In this document: piece by piece, positions 1 to 8,440 of the stretch
How the letters are laid out: each line of letters starts with the position of its first letter
How positions within the stretch are numbered: position 1 is the stretch's first letter
Assembly (NCBI RefSeq): GCF_000807275.1
Contig: NZ_CP009056.1
Location: 1,179,192-1,243,191 of the forward strand
DNA from: Frischella perrara
GTDB taxonomy: Bacteria > Pseudomonadota > Gammaproteobacteria > Enterobacterales > Orbaceae
Reading direction: 5' to 3'
DNA: 64,000 nt
The notes under the pieces: model-generated
Told to the model about the DNA's origin: nothing
The model's input: the letters and a program-made list of their open reading frames with translations, nothing else
The model's database searches: none
Made by a program: the position numbers and the translations under genes

Positions 1-731
1 ACACCGATATTAGTACATCCCAAACAATTACCTTAGCAGCAGAAAAGGCACTAGGCTTTTTTGCTCAACACGACGGAATTAAAATGTTCGCCTCTCAAGG
101 TAAGACCGAAATTCAGGCACAAAATGATGCAATGGATTTGATCGCTAAACAGAATATTAAGATTGACAGCGTGGATGGTTCTGTACTAGTTACAGCGTCA
201 AAAGATTTAACATTTGTTTGTGGTGGATCTTATATCAAAATTGATGCCAGTGGTATAGAGCTAGGAACATCAGGTAATGTGAGAGTGAAATCCGCGTCGC
301 TTGAAAAAATAGGTCCATCACAAATCAATCTAACCCCCACATCCTTACCTGTTCCGTTTGTTGATAACACTGGGCAGCTCAAACTTTTTTATCATGACAG
401 TGATTTGAATCCTATTCCTAGAGTGAGTTATCGCGTTGAATTTGATGATGGTTCTGTTCGAGAAGGTATTTTGGATGATAATGGAGAGGCTTTACTTGAG
501 GATACACCTCTAGGTCATGCCAATGTCTTTTTTGGTTACAGTACGGATGACGCAATTTTACCATCATTGAAAGAATATGAAACGGAAGATTATTCTAAAA
601 CGAGCGTAGCCGCGCAATTGCAAGAACACATCAATATAACCCCGGAAGAATTGAAGGCTTATATCGATAGTCAGCTTGCTTACACAGAAGAATACCTCGA
701 AATCGGTAAACAAAAACAGGGAAAAGAATAA
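1..731 (+). CDS. vgrG: T6SS spike protein VgrG, C-terminal part (5' end outside window)
   Basis: The reading frame is open from base 3 to the TAA at 729-731, so the gene starts upstream of the window. VgrG trimers form the tip of the type VI secretion needle and carry effectors. The visible part shows the beta-helical DUF2345-type repeats typical of the VgrG C-terminus (runs such as TSQTITLAAEKA, then alternating short strands with DMDLI-like and SVDGSVLV segments). A C-terminal extension of about 110 residues follows, rich in acidic residues (FDDGSVREGILDDNGEALL), resembling a carbohydrate-binding or transthyretin-like adaptor module. The stop overlaps the ATG of the next gene by one base (TAATG), so the downstream nuclease is almost certainly its cargo. 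Confidence 0.9.
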   Translation, partial: TDISTSQTITLAAEKALGFFAQHDGIKMFASQGKTEIQAQNDAMDLIAKQNIKIDSVDGSVLVTASKDLTFVCGGSYIKIDASGIELGTSGNVRVKSASLEKIGPSQINLTPTSLPVPFVDNTGQLKLFYHDSDLNPIPRVSYRVEFDDGSVREGILDDNGEALLEDTPLGHANVFFGYSTDDAILPSLKEYETEDYSKTSVAAQLQEHINITPEELKAYIDSQLAYTEEYLEIGKQKQGKE

Positions 732-2275
732 TGACTAACGAATACAATGATGAAGAAGTTCGACCCGAAGATGATGAAATAGAGTTTGAAGAAGAAGATG
801 ATGATGAATTTGATGAAGATGATGCCGATAGTGAAGAGTCTACCCAAGATGAAAAAAAAGCTTATGCCGAAATCATGGGGGATATGGCCTTTGCTATAGC
901 ATCCAGTATTCCACCCGCTTCACTAGTTGTTGCCGTTTCTGAAGTGGCTAAAGCTGCATGGGATATGTTCCAAGCAAAAGATAACTCGCCCGAAAAATCA
1001 CAAGCAAAATTTCAATTATTAATGGGTATTATTTGTGTTATTCCTGGAATTGGTGGTGGTTTTCGGCTTGCATTTAAATCTTTAATTAGAAAACCGCAGT
1101 ATTATGGTCCAGTAATGTTTGATGTGGTTGTGGCAATTTTAGAAGAGGCTAATCGGCTTTTTAAAATGGACTTACCCCTCAATCCCGAGAAGTATCTGAC
1201 ACAAATGATTAATGTACCTGTGTTACAGGGTTATTTGGATGATGTTCGTGAAAAATGTGTTGCAGAGCTTAACGACTATGCCTTTGCTCGTTGGTTAGAT
1301 TTACCTGGGATGCTAGATGGGTTTTTACGTGAAACTAGTAAGCAATTAGCTACTATAATTGAAGATGTACTAGCACCAGCTGTACGAATTGCTATTGAGC
1401 GTTGTATTATGCGACGCAAAAATTCAGCAAAACCTAGCAACACTACATCTAAAAATACCAATCCTGGGACAGGTACAACGAATAAGGGGAACAGTAAACC
1501 GACCGTATCAAAAAGCCGAGGTAATTTATCCGCTCGAATCAGAAGTAAGTTTAACGATATCAATATGGCCTTTGTTATTGGTGGAGTGGGGGAACATATT
1601 GCAGATTATTATTGTTTAGAGGTATTAGGCTGGGGCAAAGATCAATGGAATGGACATGACAAACATAAACAAGGAATTTGGCGTACGAAACCGAGTTCTA
1701 TTACTTTAGGTAAACTTAATGATAACTATATACTTAACAAAAACCATGCGATAGGTAATGATAAAGGGATCGATGGATTATGGCGGGCAAATCCTCTTAC
1801 TAACCAAGATAAAAAATATGCTGTGATTGAAACAAAAGCAACCATTGGGGCAGCATATCCAACGACTAAATATGTTGCGAGTAGATTGTCAGTTTTAAAG
1901 AAAAAATTTAGAGGTAAACCTATTATTCAGATGGATCGTAATTGGATACGAGCAAGATTAAAAAAAGAGTTAATCAAATTACCAATTGACATTCAAAATG
2001 ATTTTAGAGGTATGAACTCAAAGATTGTCCCGTATACACGCCATATTATTGTAGTATCCTTATTAGTTGATCCGGGAAAAATACATATTGAATCGTTGTT
2101 GCGGGGTTATAGTGATCATGGTGATCATGGTGATCATGGAAATGTGGTGATGCCGGATGAGTTTGATCATAGTTTTCATAATGGTATAGTGATACATAAA
2201 CATGGTGAGCCGACTATTGAAAATATTATTGAATTCAAACGTAAACGTCTTAAAAGTAATAGAAAAAAGCCTTAG
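731..2275 (+). CDS. T6SS cargo effector, PoNe-type PD-(D/E)xK DNase
   Basis: This 514-residue protein is translationally coupled to vgrG. Residues about 5-45 are extremely acidic. Residues about 50-230 hold two or more hydrophobic stretches (around VVAVSEVAKAAW and IICVIPGIGGGF), probably a loading or membrane-passage region. A low-complexity Asn/Thr/Lys linker follows (about 230-260). The C-terminal toxin carries the PD-(D/E)xK signature G-I-D (D348) and E-T-K (E367, K369), in the arrangement of the PoNe polymorphic DNase family. The next gene encodes a DUF1911 protein, the known PoNi immunity partner of PoNe toxins, which supports the call. Catalysis on DNA of rival cells is inferred from the family. 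Near the C-terminus there is a DHG triplicate. Confidence 0.85.
   Translation: MTNEYNDEEVRPEDDEIEFEEEDDDEFDEDDADSEESTQDEKKAYAEIMGDMAFAIASSIPPASLVVAVSEVAKAAWDMFQAKDNSPEKSQAKFQLLMGIICVIPGIGGGFRLAFKSLIRKPQYYGPVMFDVVVAILEEANRLFKMDLPLNPEKYLTQMINVPVLQGYLDDVREKCVAELNDYAFARWLDLPGMLDGFLRETSKQLATIIEDVLAPAVRIAIERCIMRRKNSAKPSNTTSKNTNPGTGTTNKGNSKPTVSKSRGNLSARIRSKFNDINMAFVIGGVGEHIADYYCLEVLGWGKDQWNGHDKHKQGIWRTKPSSITLGKLNDNYILNKNHAIGNDKGIDGLWRANPLTNQDKKYAVIETKATIGAAYPTTKYVASRLSVLKKKFRGKPIIQMDRNWIRARLKKELIKLPIDIQNDFRGMNSKIVPYTRHIIVVSLLVDPGKIHIESLLRGYSDHGDHGDHGNVVMPDEFDHSFHNGIVIHKHGEPTIENIIEFKRKRLKSNRKKP
2114..2140 (+). repeat. Three tandem 9-bp units inside the effector gene
   Basis: GATCATGGT is repeated three times, the last unit ending in A, and encodes three Asp-His-Gly units. 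The other effector copy at 3522-4898 lacks the triplicate. The in-frame unit could expand or contract by slippage without breaking the gene. Confidence 0.9.
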
Positions 2276-2288
2276 GAGATAAAATAAT

Positions 2289-3089
2289 ATGTCAGAATTT
2301 GAAAAACAACGCCGCCAAAAATTATTGGATGAAGATTTTTACCCTTATATTAAAAAAATGTTTGATTGGCAGATAGAAGATTTAAAACAAAGGGCACAGG
2401 CTATAGAAGATCCTTATCGGGAAGGATTGATAGAAGTTTATTATCAACAATTATGCCTTGATTATACGGCTGGTAAACCGATTACTGATTTATTACCGAT
2501 AATGGATAAAGTAATATATTATACCGAAGATACAATTGATTTCGTTAAACGATATAATCTCGCTCATCCAGATGAAAGAGAAGAAATTACAATTTTAACC
2601 GAGTACTTTGAGACTGAAAAATTATCAAATTTATTAGGTTTATGTATTTTATTTGAACGGCAAGACTGGTTAGAAACGATTGTTGAAGCTGTCGATTTAG
2701 ATTATGAAAATCGAGAAAAAGCATTAGATAGTTTGATTGCTATGAAAATTCCTAACTATCCGATTACCGAAGAAAAAACACCGCGAATACTCAGCTTTCG
2801 TAATTCTCTTTATAAAGCGATTCATGCAGAAAAACCTGAGGATACTTTAAAATTCTTGGATGAATATTTACGCCGTTGGTATAATGGATTGCGTAAAGCC
2901 GGCAATGTTTATATGGACATTCATTTAATGCAACAAAGTGATTCACGAGAATGTTGTTCGTTTTATGGTTACTGGTGTTTTGAAGCAGCAGCCGTTGCAT
3001 ATTTAAAAAATATTGATGATAGTACATTACATCGTTTTATGTATTACCCAAAAGATATGGTTGAATATGCTCGTCAGCAATTTTCATAA
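2289..3089 (+). CDS. PoNi immunity protein (DUF1910/DUF1911), copy 1
   Basis: This 266-residue cytosolic protein starts after a clear GGAG ribosome site, 13 bp behind the effector stop. It should bind and neutralise the PoNe nuclease made by this cell and its kin. The C-terminal half has the DUF1911 hallmarks: FLDEYLRRWY, GYWCFEAAAVAYL, IDDS and MYYPKDMVEYAR. The N-terminal half (about 18-100) corresponds to the DUF1910-like helical part. The three immunity copies in this window agree almost perfectly in the last 150 residues or so and differ mainly at residues 18-100, so specificity probably resides there. It is the cognate of the only VgrG-linked toxin of the array. Confidence 0.88.
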   Translation: MSEFEKQRRQKLLDEDFYPYIKKMFDWQIEDLKQRAQAIEDPYREGLIEVYYQQLCLDYTAGKPITDLLPIMDKVIYYTEDTIDFVKRYNLAHPDEREEITILTEYFETEKLSNLLGLCILFERQDWLETIVEAVDLDYENREKALDSLIAMKIPNYPITEEKTPRILSFRNSLYKAIHAEKPEDTLKFLDEYLRRWYNGLRKAGNVYMDIHLMQQSDSRECCSFYGYWCFEAAAVAYLKNIDDSTLHRFMYYPKDMVEYARQQFS

Positions 3090-3505
3090 GCGATTGAAGC
3101 ACATAACCTAACTAGAAATAAAACCACCTAAACCCATCAGACTATGAAACGGTATAAGTATCATAGTAATTGTGTTGGGCAGGTGCTTTTTTGTTTGCTG
3201 TTTGTTACTCCTATGAGTATTAACAATAATTAACTTTTTATAGTAATTCTCAGTCATATCCTCTAATTTGTAACAACAGTACTGCTTGTTAAAACTTTAA
3301 AATTTGAGATACACAAATCAGGAACTACGATAGACAATGACAAGCATAGTCAATTCAATTTTTGGTTACGTTTTGAATGTCGCTAATAAATATTAAAATT
3401 TATCGAACGATGATTCTTTGAACAATCAAAGTATGATGAAGCGTTTGAATAGGATAATGAGCAACTTGATACCGTTAATGAAGAGTCTACCGAAGATGAA
3501 AAAAA
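3090..3505 (+). repeat. Inter-cassette repeat, copy A
   Basis: The sequence following the first immunity gene recurs after the second (5721-6130) and partly after the third (7121-7295) with only scattered substitutions. It holds a structured terminator, an AT-rich stretch, and a final part that encodes an alternative effector N-terminus (DEAFE, then an in-frame TAG, then DNEQLDTVNEEST). It is the probable recombination substrate by which cassettes were duplicated. No other gene is visible in it. Confidence 0.85.
3124..3193 (+). terminator. Nested-stem terminator after immunity gene 1
   Basis: The outer arms CCACCTaaACCCA (3124-3136) and TGGGcAGGTG (3176-3185) pair and are followed by TTTTTT. 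An inner stem ACTATGA/TCATAGT lies in the loop. The same architecture follows the other two immunity genes, where changes such as TCATAGT to TCATGGT keep pairing as G-U. Confidence 0.65.
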
Positions 3506-3521
3506 AGCTTATGCCGAAATC

Positions 3522-4898
3522 ATGGGGGATATGGCCTTTGCTATAGCATCCAGTATTCCACCCGCTTCACTAGTTGTTGCCGTTTCTGAAGTGGCTAAAG
3601 CTGCATGGGATATGTTCCAAGCAAAAGATAACTCGCCCGAAAAATCACAAGCAAAATTTCAATTATTAATGGGTATTATCTGTGTTATTCCTGGAATTGG
3701 TGGTGGTTTTCGGCTTGCATTTAAATCTTTAATTAGAAAACCGCAGTATTATGGTCCAGTAATGTTTGATGTGGTTGTGGCAATTTTAGAAGAGGCTAAT
3801 CGGCTTTTTAAAATGGACTTACCCCTCAATCCCGAGAAGTATCTGACACAAATGATTGATGTACCTATGTTACAGGGTTATTTGGATGAGGTTCGTGAAA
3901 AATGTGTTGCAGAACTTAATGATTATACCGCTGCTCGTTGGTTAGGTTTACCAGAAAAGCTAGATGGTTTTTTACGTGAAATTAGTAAGCAATTGGCTAC
4001 TATAATTGAAGATATACTAGCACCAGCTGTACGAATTGCTATTGAGCGTTGTATAATGCGACGCAAAAATTCAGCAAAAACTAGCAACACCACGTCTAAA
4101 AATACCAATCAAGGGACAGGCACAACGAATAAGGGGAACAGTAAACCGACCGTATCAAAAAGCCAAGGTAATTTAACAGCTCGAATCAGAAGTAAGTTTA
4201 ACAATATCAATATGAACTTTGTTATTGGTGGAGTAGGGGAACATATTGCTGATTATTATTGTTTAGAGAAATTAGGCTGGGGCAAAGATCATTGGGATGG
4301 TCATGATAAATACAGGCAAGGAACTTGGCGTACGGAACCGAGTTCTATTAGTTTAGGTAAACTTAATGAGGGCTATAAACTTAACAAAAACCATGCGATA
4401 GGTAATGAAGATGGGATAGACGGCTTTTGGCGAGCAGATCCTCTTAATAACCAAGGTAAAAAATATGCAGTGATTGAAGCAAAAGCCACTACTGGGGTGG
4501 CAAGACCAACGACTAAATACGTTGCGAGTAAATTAGGAGTTTTAAAGAAAAAACATGAAGGTAAACCTATTATTCAGATGGATCATCATTGGGTACAGGA
4601 AAGAATAAAAATAGAGATAGCCAAATTACCTAAGAGCATTAATAATGATTTTAGATCTGGAAAAATAGGCAATAGCATGTATACACGACATATTATTGTC
4701 GTATCGCTTTTAGTTGACCCAGGATTATCACATATTGACGCACTATTGAATGATAAATCTGAACTTGATCATACTCGTCATGATGGTACTGAAGGTATAG
4801 TGATACATAAATATGGTGAGCCGACTATTGAAAATATTATTAAAGCCAAACGTGAACGTCTTGAAAATAAAGGTAAGAAAAATAAGTCGAAGAAATAA
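3522..4898 (+). CDS. Second PoNe-type effector, N-terminus lost (orphan cassette)
   Basis: The 458 codons from the first usable ATG correspond to residues 50 onward of the VgrG-linked effector. The first 110 codons or so are almost base-identical to 863-1200, then the two diverge in the toxin domain. The catalytic set is intact: G-I-D with D300, and E319-A-K321. Upstream, the same frame continues through EESTEDEKKAYAEI but meets a TAG at about 3450-3452, and no VgrG or promoter is evident. It is therefore either a silent recombination reservoir or an effector expressed from ATG 3522, for which I see no good ribosome site. Differences in the toxin half suggest a distinct immunity specificity. 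Confidence 0.75.
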   Translation: MGDMAFAIASSIPPASLVVAVSEVAKAAWDMFQAKDNSPEKSQAKFQLLMGIICVIPGIGGGFRLAFKSLIRKPQYYGPVMFDVVVAILEEANRLFKMDLPLNPEKYLTQMIDVPMLQGYLDEVREKCVAELNDYTAARWLGLPEKLDGFLREISKQLATIIEDILAPAVRIAIERCIMRRKNSAKTSNTTSKNTNQGTGTTNKGNSKPTVSKSQGNLTARIRSKFNNINMNFVIGGVGEHIADYYCLEKLGWGKDHWDGHDKYRQGTWRTEPSSISLGKLNEGYKLNKNHAIGNEDGIDGFWRADPLNNQGKKYAVIEAKATTGVARPTTKYVASKLGVLKKKHEGKPIIQMDHHWVQERIKIEIAKLPKSINNDFRSGKIGNSMYTRHIIVVSLLVDPGLSHIDALLNDKSELDHTRHDGTEGIVIHKYGEPTIENIIKAKRERLENKGKKNKSKK

Positions 4899-4919
4899 AG
4901 CCAAGGAGATGAAATAAAT

Positions 4920-5720
4920 ATGTCAGAATTTGAAAAACAACGTCGCCAAAAATTATTGGATGAAGATTTTTATCCATTTGTTCAAGAAAGATTTGAATGG
5001 GAGATAAAGGAGTTTAAAAAAACAATACAAGCTATTGAAGATCCTTATCTGGAACCAATGATAGATCTTTATTATCAACAATTATGTCTTGATTATACAG
5101 CAGGTAAACCTATTGCTGATTTATTACCGACGATGGAGAAAATAATAAATTATACCGAGAATACAATTGATCACGTTAAACGATATAATCTCGCTCATCC
5201 AGGTGATAGGGCTGACATTACAATTTTAACCGAGTACTTTCAGACTGAAAAATTATCAAATTTATTAGGTTTATGTATTTTATTTGAACGCCAAGACTGG
5301 TTGGAAACGATTGTTAAAGCGGTCGATTTAGATTATGAAAATCGAGAAAAGGCATTAGATAGTTTGATTGCTATGAAAATTCCTAACTATCCGATTACCG
5401 AAGAAAAAACACCGCGATCGCTCAGCTTTCGTAATCCTCTTTATAAAGCGATTCATGCAGAAAAACCTAAAGATACTTTAAAATTCTTAGATGAATATTT
5501 ACGCCGTTGGTATGATGGATTACGTAAAGCAGGTAATGTTTACATTGATAGCCATTTAATACAACAAGGTGATTCACGAGAATGTTGTACATTTCATGGT
5601 TACTGGTGTTTTGAAGCGGCAGCCGTTGCATATTTAAAAAATATTGATGATAGTACATTACATCGTTTTATGTATTACCCAAAAGATATGGTTGAATATG
5701 CTCGTCAGCAATCTTCATAA
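4920..5720 (+). CDS. PoNi immunity protein (DUF1910/DUF1911), copy 2
   Basis: A 266-residue homologue of the immunity gene at 2289, placed 21 bp behind the second effector with an AAGGAG ribosome site. It keeps the DUF1911 core (RRWYDGLRKAGNVY, GYWCFEAAAVAYL, YYPKDMVEYARQ). Differences concentrate at residues 19-75, for example FEWEIKEFKKTIQ against FDWQIEDLKQRAQ. It probably protects against the toxin variant encoded just upstream. It stays fully open although its toxin lacks the normal start, which fits selection for defence against rivals carrying that toxin. Confidence 0.87.
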   Translation: MSEFEKQRRQKLLDEDFYPFVQERFEWEIKEFKKTIQAIEDPYLEPMIDLYYQQLCLDYTAGKPIADLLPTMEKIINYTENTIDHVKRYNLAHPGDRADITILTEYFQTEKLSNLLGLCILFERQDWLETIVKAVDLDYENREKALDSLIAMKIPNYPITEEKTPRSLSFRNPLYKAIHAEKPKDTLKFLDEYLRRWYDGLRKAGNVYIDSHLIQQGDSRECCTFHGYWCFEAAAVAYLKNIDDSTLHRFMYYPKDMVEYARQQSS

Positions 5721-6130
5721 GCGATTGAAGCACATAACCTAACTAGAAATAAAACCACCTAAACCCATCAGACTATGAAACGGTATAAGTATCATGGTAC
5801 TAATGTTGGGCAGGTGTTTTTTTGTTTGCTGTTTGTTACTCCTATGAGTGTTAACAATAATTAACTTTTTATAGTAATTCTCAGTCATATCCTCTAATTT
5901 GTAACGGCAGTACTGCTTGTTAAAACTTTTAAATTTGAGATCCACAAATCAGAAACTATGATAGACAATGACAAGGATAGTCAATTCAATTTTTGGTTAC
6001 GTAGTTACGCTTTGAATGTCGTTAATAAATATTAAAATTTATCGATCGATGATTCTTAGAAAAATCAAAGTATGATGAAGCGTTTGAATAGGATAATGAG
6101 CAACTTGATACCGTTAATGAAGAGTCTACT
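5721..6130 (+). repeat. Inter-cassette repeat, copy B
   Basis: A near-copy of 3090-3505, including the terminator and the DEAFE-TAG-DNEQLDTVNEEST remnant. It differs by a small insertion (TAGTTACG around 6001-6008) and single substitutions. The in-frame TAG is shared with copy A, so it predates the duplication. Confidence 0.85.
5755..5823 (+). terminator. Nested-stem terminator after immunity gene 2
   Basis: Outer arms CCACCTaaACCCA and TGGGcAGGTG (5807-5816) are followed by seven T. The inner stem ACTATGA/TCATGGT pairs with one G-U. Confidence 0.65.
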
Positions 6131-6296
6131 CAAGATGAAAAAAATAGTTATGCTGAAATAACGGGAGATATGGCCTTTACTATAGCATTCGGTATTCCAA
6201 CCGCTTCACTAATATGGTGAACCTACTATTGAAAATATTATTAAAGAAAAGCAACTACGTCTCGAAGGCCAAGGTAGTAAAAGTAAGAAAAAATAA
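6118..6296 (+). pseudogene. Third PoNe effector reduced to its two ends
   Basis: The left part (to about 6211) encodes EESTQDEKNSYAEITGDM and matches the N-terminal segment of the other effectors. At CACTA/ATATGG it jumps directly to the last codons of the toxin gene (YGEPTIENIIK and a Lys-rich tail, TAA at 6294-6296). About 1.2 kb containing the whole nuclease is missing, and the two parts are out of frame (TGA soon after the junction). The downstream immunity gene is intact. This is a deletion scar, not a functional gene. Confidence 0.88.
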
Positions 6297-6319
6297 AGTA
6301 GTAAAGGAGAAACATTAAT

Positions 6320-7120
6320 ATGTCCGAATTTGAACAACAACGTCGTCAGAAACTATTAGATGAGGATTTTTACTATTATTTCCAAGAAAGACTAACCAAA
6401 CTAATTAGTATGGTTGATAGTGATATGAAAAGGGAAAAAGATGGTTATGCTGAATTTATGATAGGACTACAATATCAACAACTCTGTTTAGATTATACCG
6501 TAGGTAAAAAAATCATTGGATTATCATCCAGAATGGAGTGTATTTTAAAATATATACAAAGTTCTATCGATTATGTAGATAAATATAATATTGCCAATCC
6601 TAATGATAGAATGGATATTACTATCCTGACGGAATATTTTGAAACGGAAACATTATCAAATTTATTAGGTTTAGCTATTTTATTTAAACGCCAAGATTGG
6701 TTTGAAACTATTGTTAAAGCTGTGGATTTTGACCAAGAAAATCGAGAAAAAGCGTTAGATAGTTTGATTGCCATGAAAATTTCTAACTATCCGATTACTG
6801 AAGAAAAAACACCGCGATCACTCAGCTTTCGTAATCCCCTTTATAAAGCGATTCATGCAGAAAAACCTAAAGATGCTTTAAAATTCTTAGATGAATACTT
6901 GCGTCGTTGGTACGATGGGCTACGTAAAGCAGGAAATGTTTATATTGATATTCACTTATTGCAACAAGGAGACTCCAGAGATTGTTGTTCTTTCCATGGC
7001 TACTGGTGTTTTGAAGCAGCAGCCGTTGCATATTTAAAAAATATTGATGATAGTACCTTACATCGTTTTATGTATTACCCAAAAGATATGGTTGAATATG
7101 CTCGTCAGCAATCTTCATAA
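6320..7120 (+). CDS. Orphan PoNi immunity protein (DUF1910/DUF1911), copy 3
   Basis: 266 residues, with an AAAGGAG ribosome site. It is the most divergent of the three in its first half (RLTKLISMVDSDMKREKDGY) but nearly identical over the last 130 residues (SLIAMKISNYPITEEKTP, then GYWCFEAAAVAYL). Its own toxin is deleted, so it can only act as an orphan immunity protein against foreign T6SS toxins. Orphan immunity genes of this type are known in gut bacteria. It ends the array, and a LysR gene facing it follows. Confidence 0.87.
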   Translation: MSEFEQQRRQKLLDEDFYYYFQERLTKLISMVDSDMKREKDGYAEFMIGLQYQQLCLDYTVGKKIIGLSSRMECILKYIQSSIDYVDKYNIANPNDRMDITILTEYFETETLSNLLGLAILFKRQDWFETIVKAVDFDQENREKALDSLIAMKISNYPITEEKTPRSLSFRNPLYKAIHAEKPKDALKFLDEYLRRWYDGLRKAGNVYIDIHLLQQGDSRDCCSFHGYWCFEAAAVAYLKNIDDSTLHRFMYYPKDMVEYARQQSS

Positions 7121-7295
7121 GCGATTGAAGCACATAACCTAAATGGATATAAAACCACCTAAGCCCATCAGACTATGAAACGATATAAGAACCATGGTAC
7201 TAATGTTGGGCAGGTGTTTTTTTGTTTGCTGTTTGTTACTCCTATGCGTGTTAGCAATAATTAACTTTTTATAGTAATTCTTAGTCATATCCTTT
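7121..7295 (+). repeat. Inter-cassette repeat, copy C (truncated)
   Basis: The first 170 bp or so of the repeat (stop-proximal part, terminator, TTTGTTTGCTGTTTGTTACTC, then AATTAACTTTTTATAGTAATTC) are conserved. Similarity stops near 7295, just before a Glu/Asn-rich frame of no recognised origin. This marks the right edge of the array. Confidence 0.8.
7155..7223 (+). terminator. Nested-stem terminator after immunity gene 3
   Basis: Outer arms CCACCTaaGCCCA and TGGGcAGGTG (7207-7216) with a seven-T tract. The inner stem ACTATG/CATGGT is kept by G-U pairing although several loop bases changed. Confidence 0.65.
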
Positions 7296-7406
7296 ATTCG
7301 AACAGCAGGGATGCAGTTAATCCAAACACAACTAAGACCTGTTGCATTTATAAATGGAGTTAATGAAAAATGTATAATCCAACTTCCCCATAGAGCCCGC
7401 ACTGCG

Positions 7407-8297
7407 CTATAATGAATCAATTAATTTAAATTCATTAAGTTCCTGAACAATAAAATCAATAACTGCTCTTATATTTTTTGATGAGCGTAATTCCGCATAA
7501 GATACTATCCAAAGATCATCTGCAAAAACATCTTCTTTTATAGCAATCAGCTTTTTATCATGTGCAGTCAATAAATTCGGCAATACAGCAATACCTAACC
7601 CGGCTTTTACTGAAGCTAACTGAGTAGCGATACTGGTTGTTGCAAGAATTGATTGAGCATTCGGGATATGTTTGGCTAACCAGCGGGCACTAGGTAGATG
7701 AGAATAAACACTATCCCAAGTTATAAACTGATACTGATCTATATGCTTGGTGTAAGGTTTCTTAAAATTAGCCAGATATTTTGTATGCGCAAAAAGGCTA
7801 TATGACATTTTTCCAACACGTCTGACTAATAAATTATCTTGTTCTGGTCGCACAGAGCGCAGAGCAATATCAACTTCATGCTTTAGAAAACCAACAGTAT
7901 TGGGACTAGTCACTATTTCTAAGCGTAAATTAGGATATTTTTGATATAGTTTTGGTAATGCTGGAATAATCACCTCAATCGCCATGTTCTCTGCTGTCGC
8001 TAATTTCACGGTACCTGCCACATCATCTTTTACTGAATCGACAGCAGATTCAAATCCCATTATCTTAGCTTCTACAGCCAGCGCATATTGAAAAATACCT
8101 TTTGCTTGATCAGTTAAAAAATATCCAGTTTGATGGCGAGTAAATAGTGTAATTTTTATATCTTTTTCTAGACCACTAATTCTTCGAGCAATGGTAGATT
8201 GACTGACTTTTAACTCCAGTGCCGATTGCGTTAAATTATTTGTTCTCGCAACATGTAAAAAATACCGTAAATCATCCCAATTTAATTGATTCTTCAT
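7407..8297 (-). CDS. LysR-family transcriptional regulator
   Basis: 296 residues, the usual LysR length. The N-terminal winged helix-turn-helix is clear (WDDLRYFLHVARTNNLTQSA, then VSQSTIARRISGLEKDI). It is followed by the periplasmic-binding-like effector domain (about 90-290) with the inner segments VKLATAENMAIEVIIPALP and GLGIAVLPNLL. It is transcribed away from the hydrolase at 8441, with about 140 bp between the starts, the classic arrangement for a LysR activator and its target. The gap contains several TGCA-containing palindromes (around 8335-8380) where it may bind. The ligand is unknown. Confidence 0.88.
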   Translation of the reverse strand: MKNQLNWDDLRYFLHVARTNNLTQSALELKVSQSTIARRISGLEKDIKITLFTRHQTGYFLTDQAKGIFQYALAVEAKIMGFESAVDSVKDDVAGTVKLATAENMAIEVIIPALPKLYQKYPNLRLEIVTSPNTVGFLKHEVDIALRSVRPEQDNLLVRRVGKMSYSLFAHTKYLANFKKPYTKHIDQYQFITWDSVYSHLPSARWLAKHIPNAQSILATTSIATQLASVKAGLGIAVLPNLLTAHDKKLIAIKEDVFADDLWIVSYAELRSSKNIRAVIDFIVQELNEFKLIDSL

Positions 8298-8440
8298 TAT
8301 CTTAATTACGCATGTTTTCTATTTTTGCAAAGTAGTCTGGCATTATTTTGCATTTTCATCTTTATTGCAATGGCATAGCATAGATTTATCAAGTTTCTGA
8401 CAAATCGGTAGATTCACTGATCTTAATGGAGATGCATTTA

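Noticed and set aside
2114-2140. GATCATGGT triplicate as a CRISPR-like or regulatory repeat
   Set aside because: Only three 9-bp units within a coding frame; no spacer structure. It is a codon-level repeat.
5739-5945. Minus-strand ORFs in the inter-cassette repeats (also at 7139-7420)
   Set aside because: They exist because the repeat is duplicated; no ribosome site or family likeness, and the terminator hairpins lie inside them.
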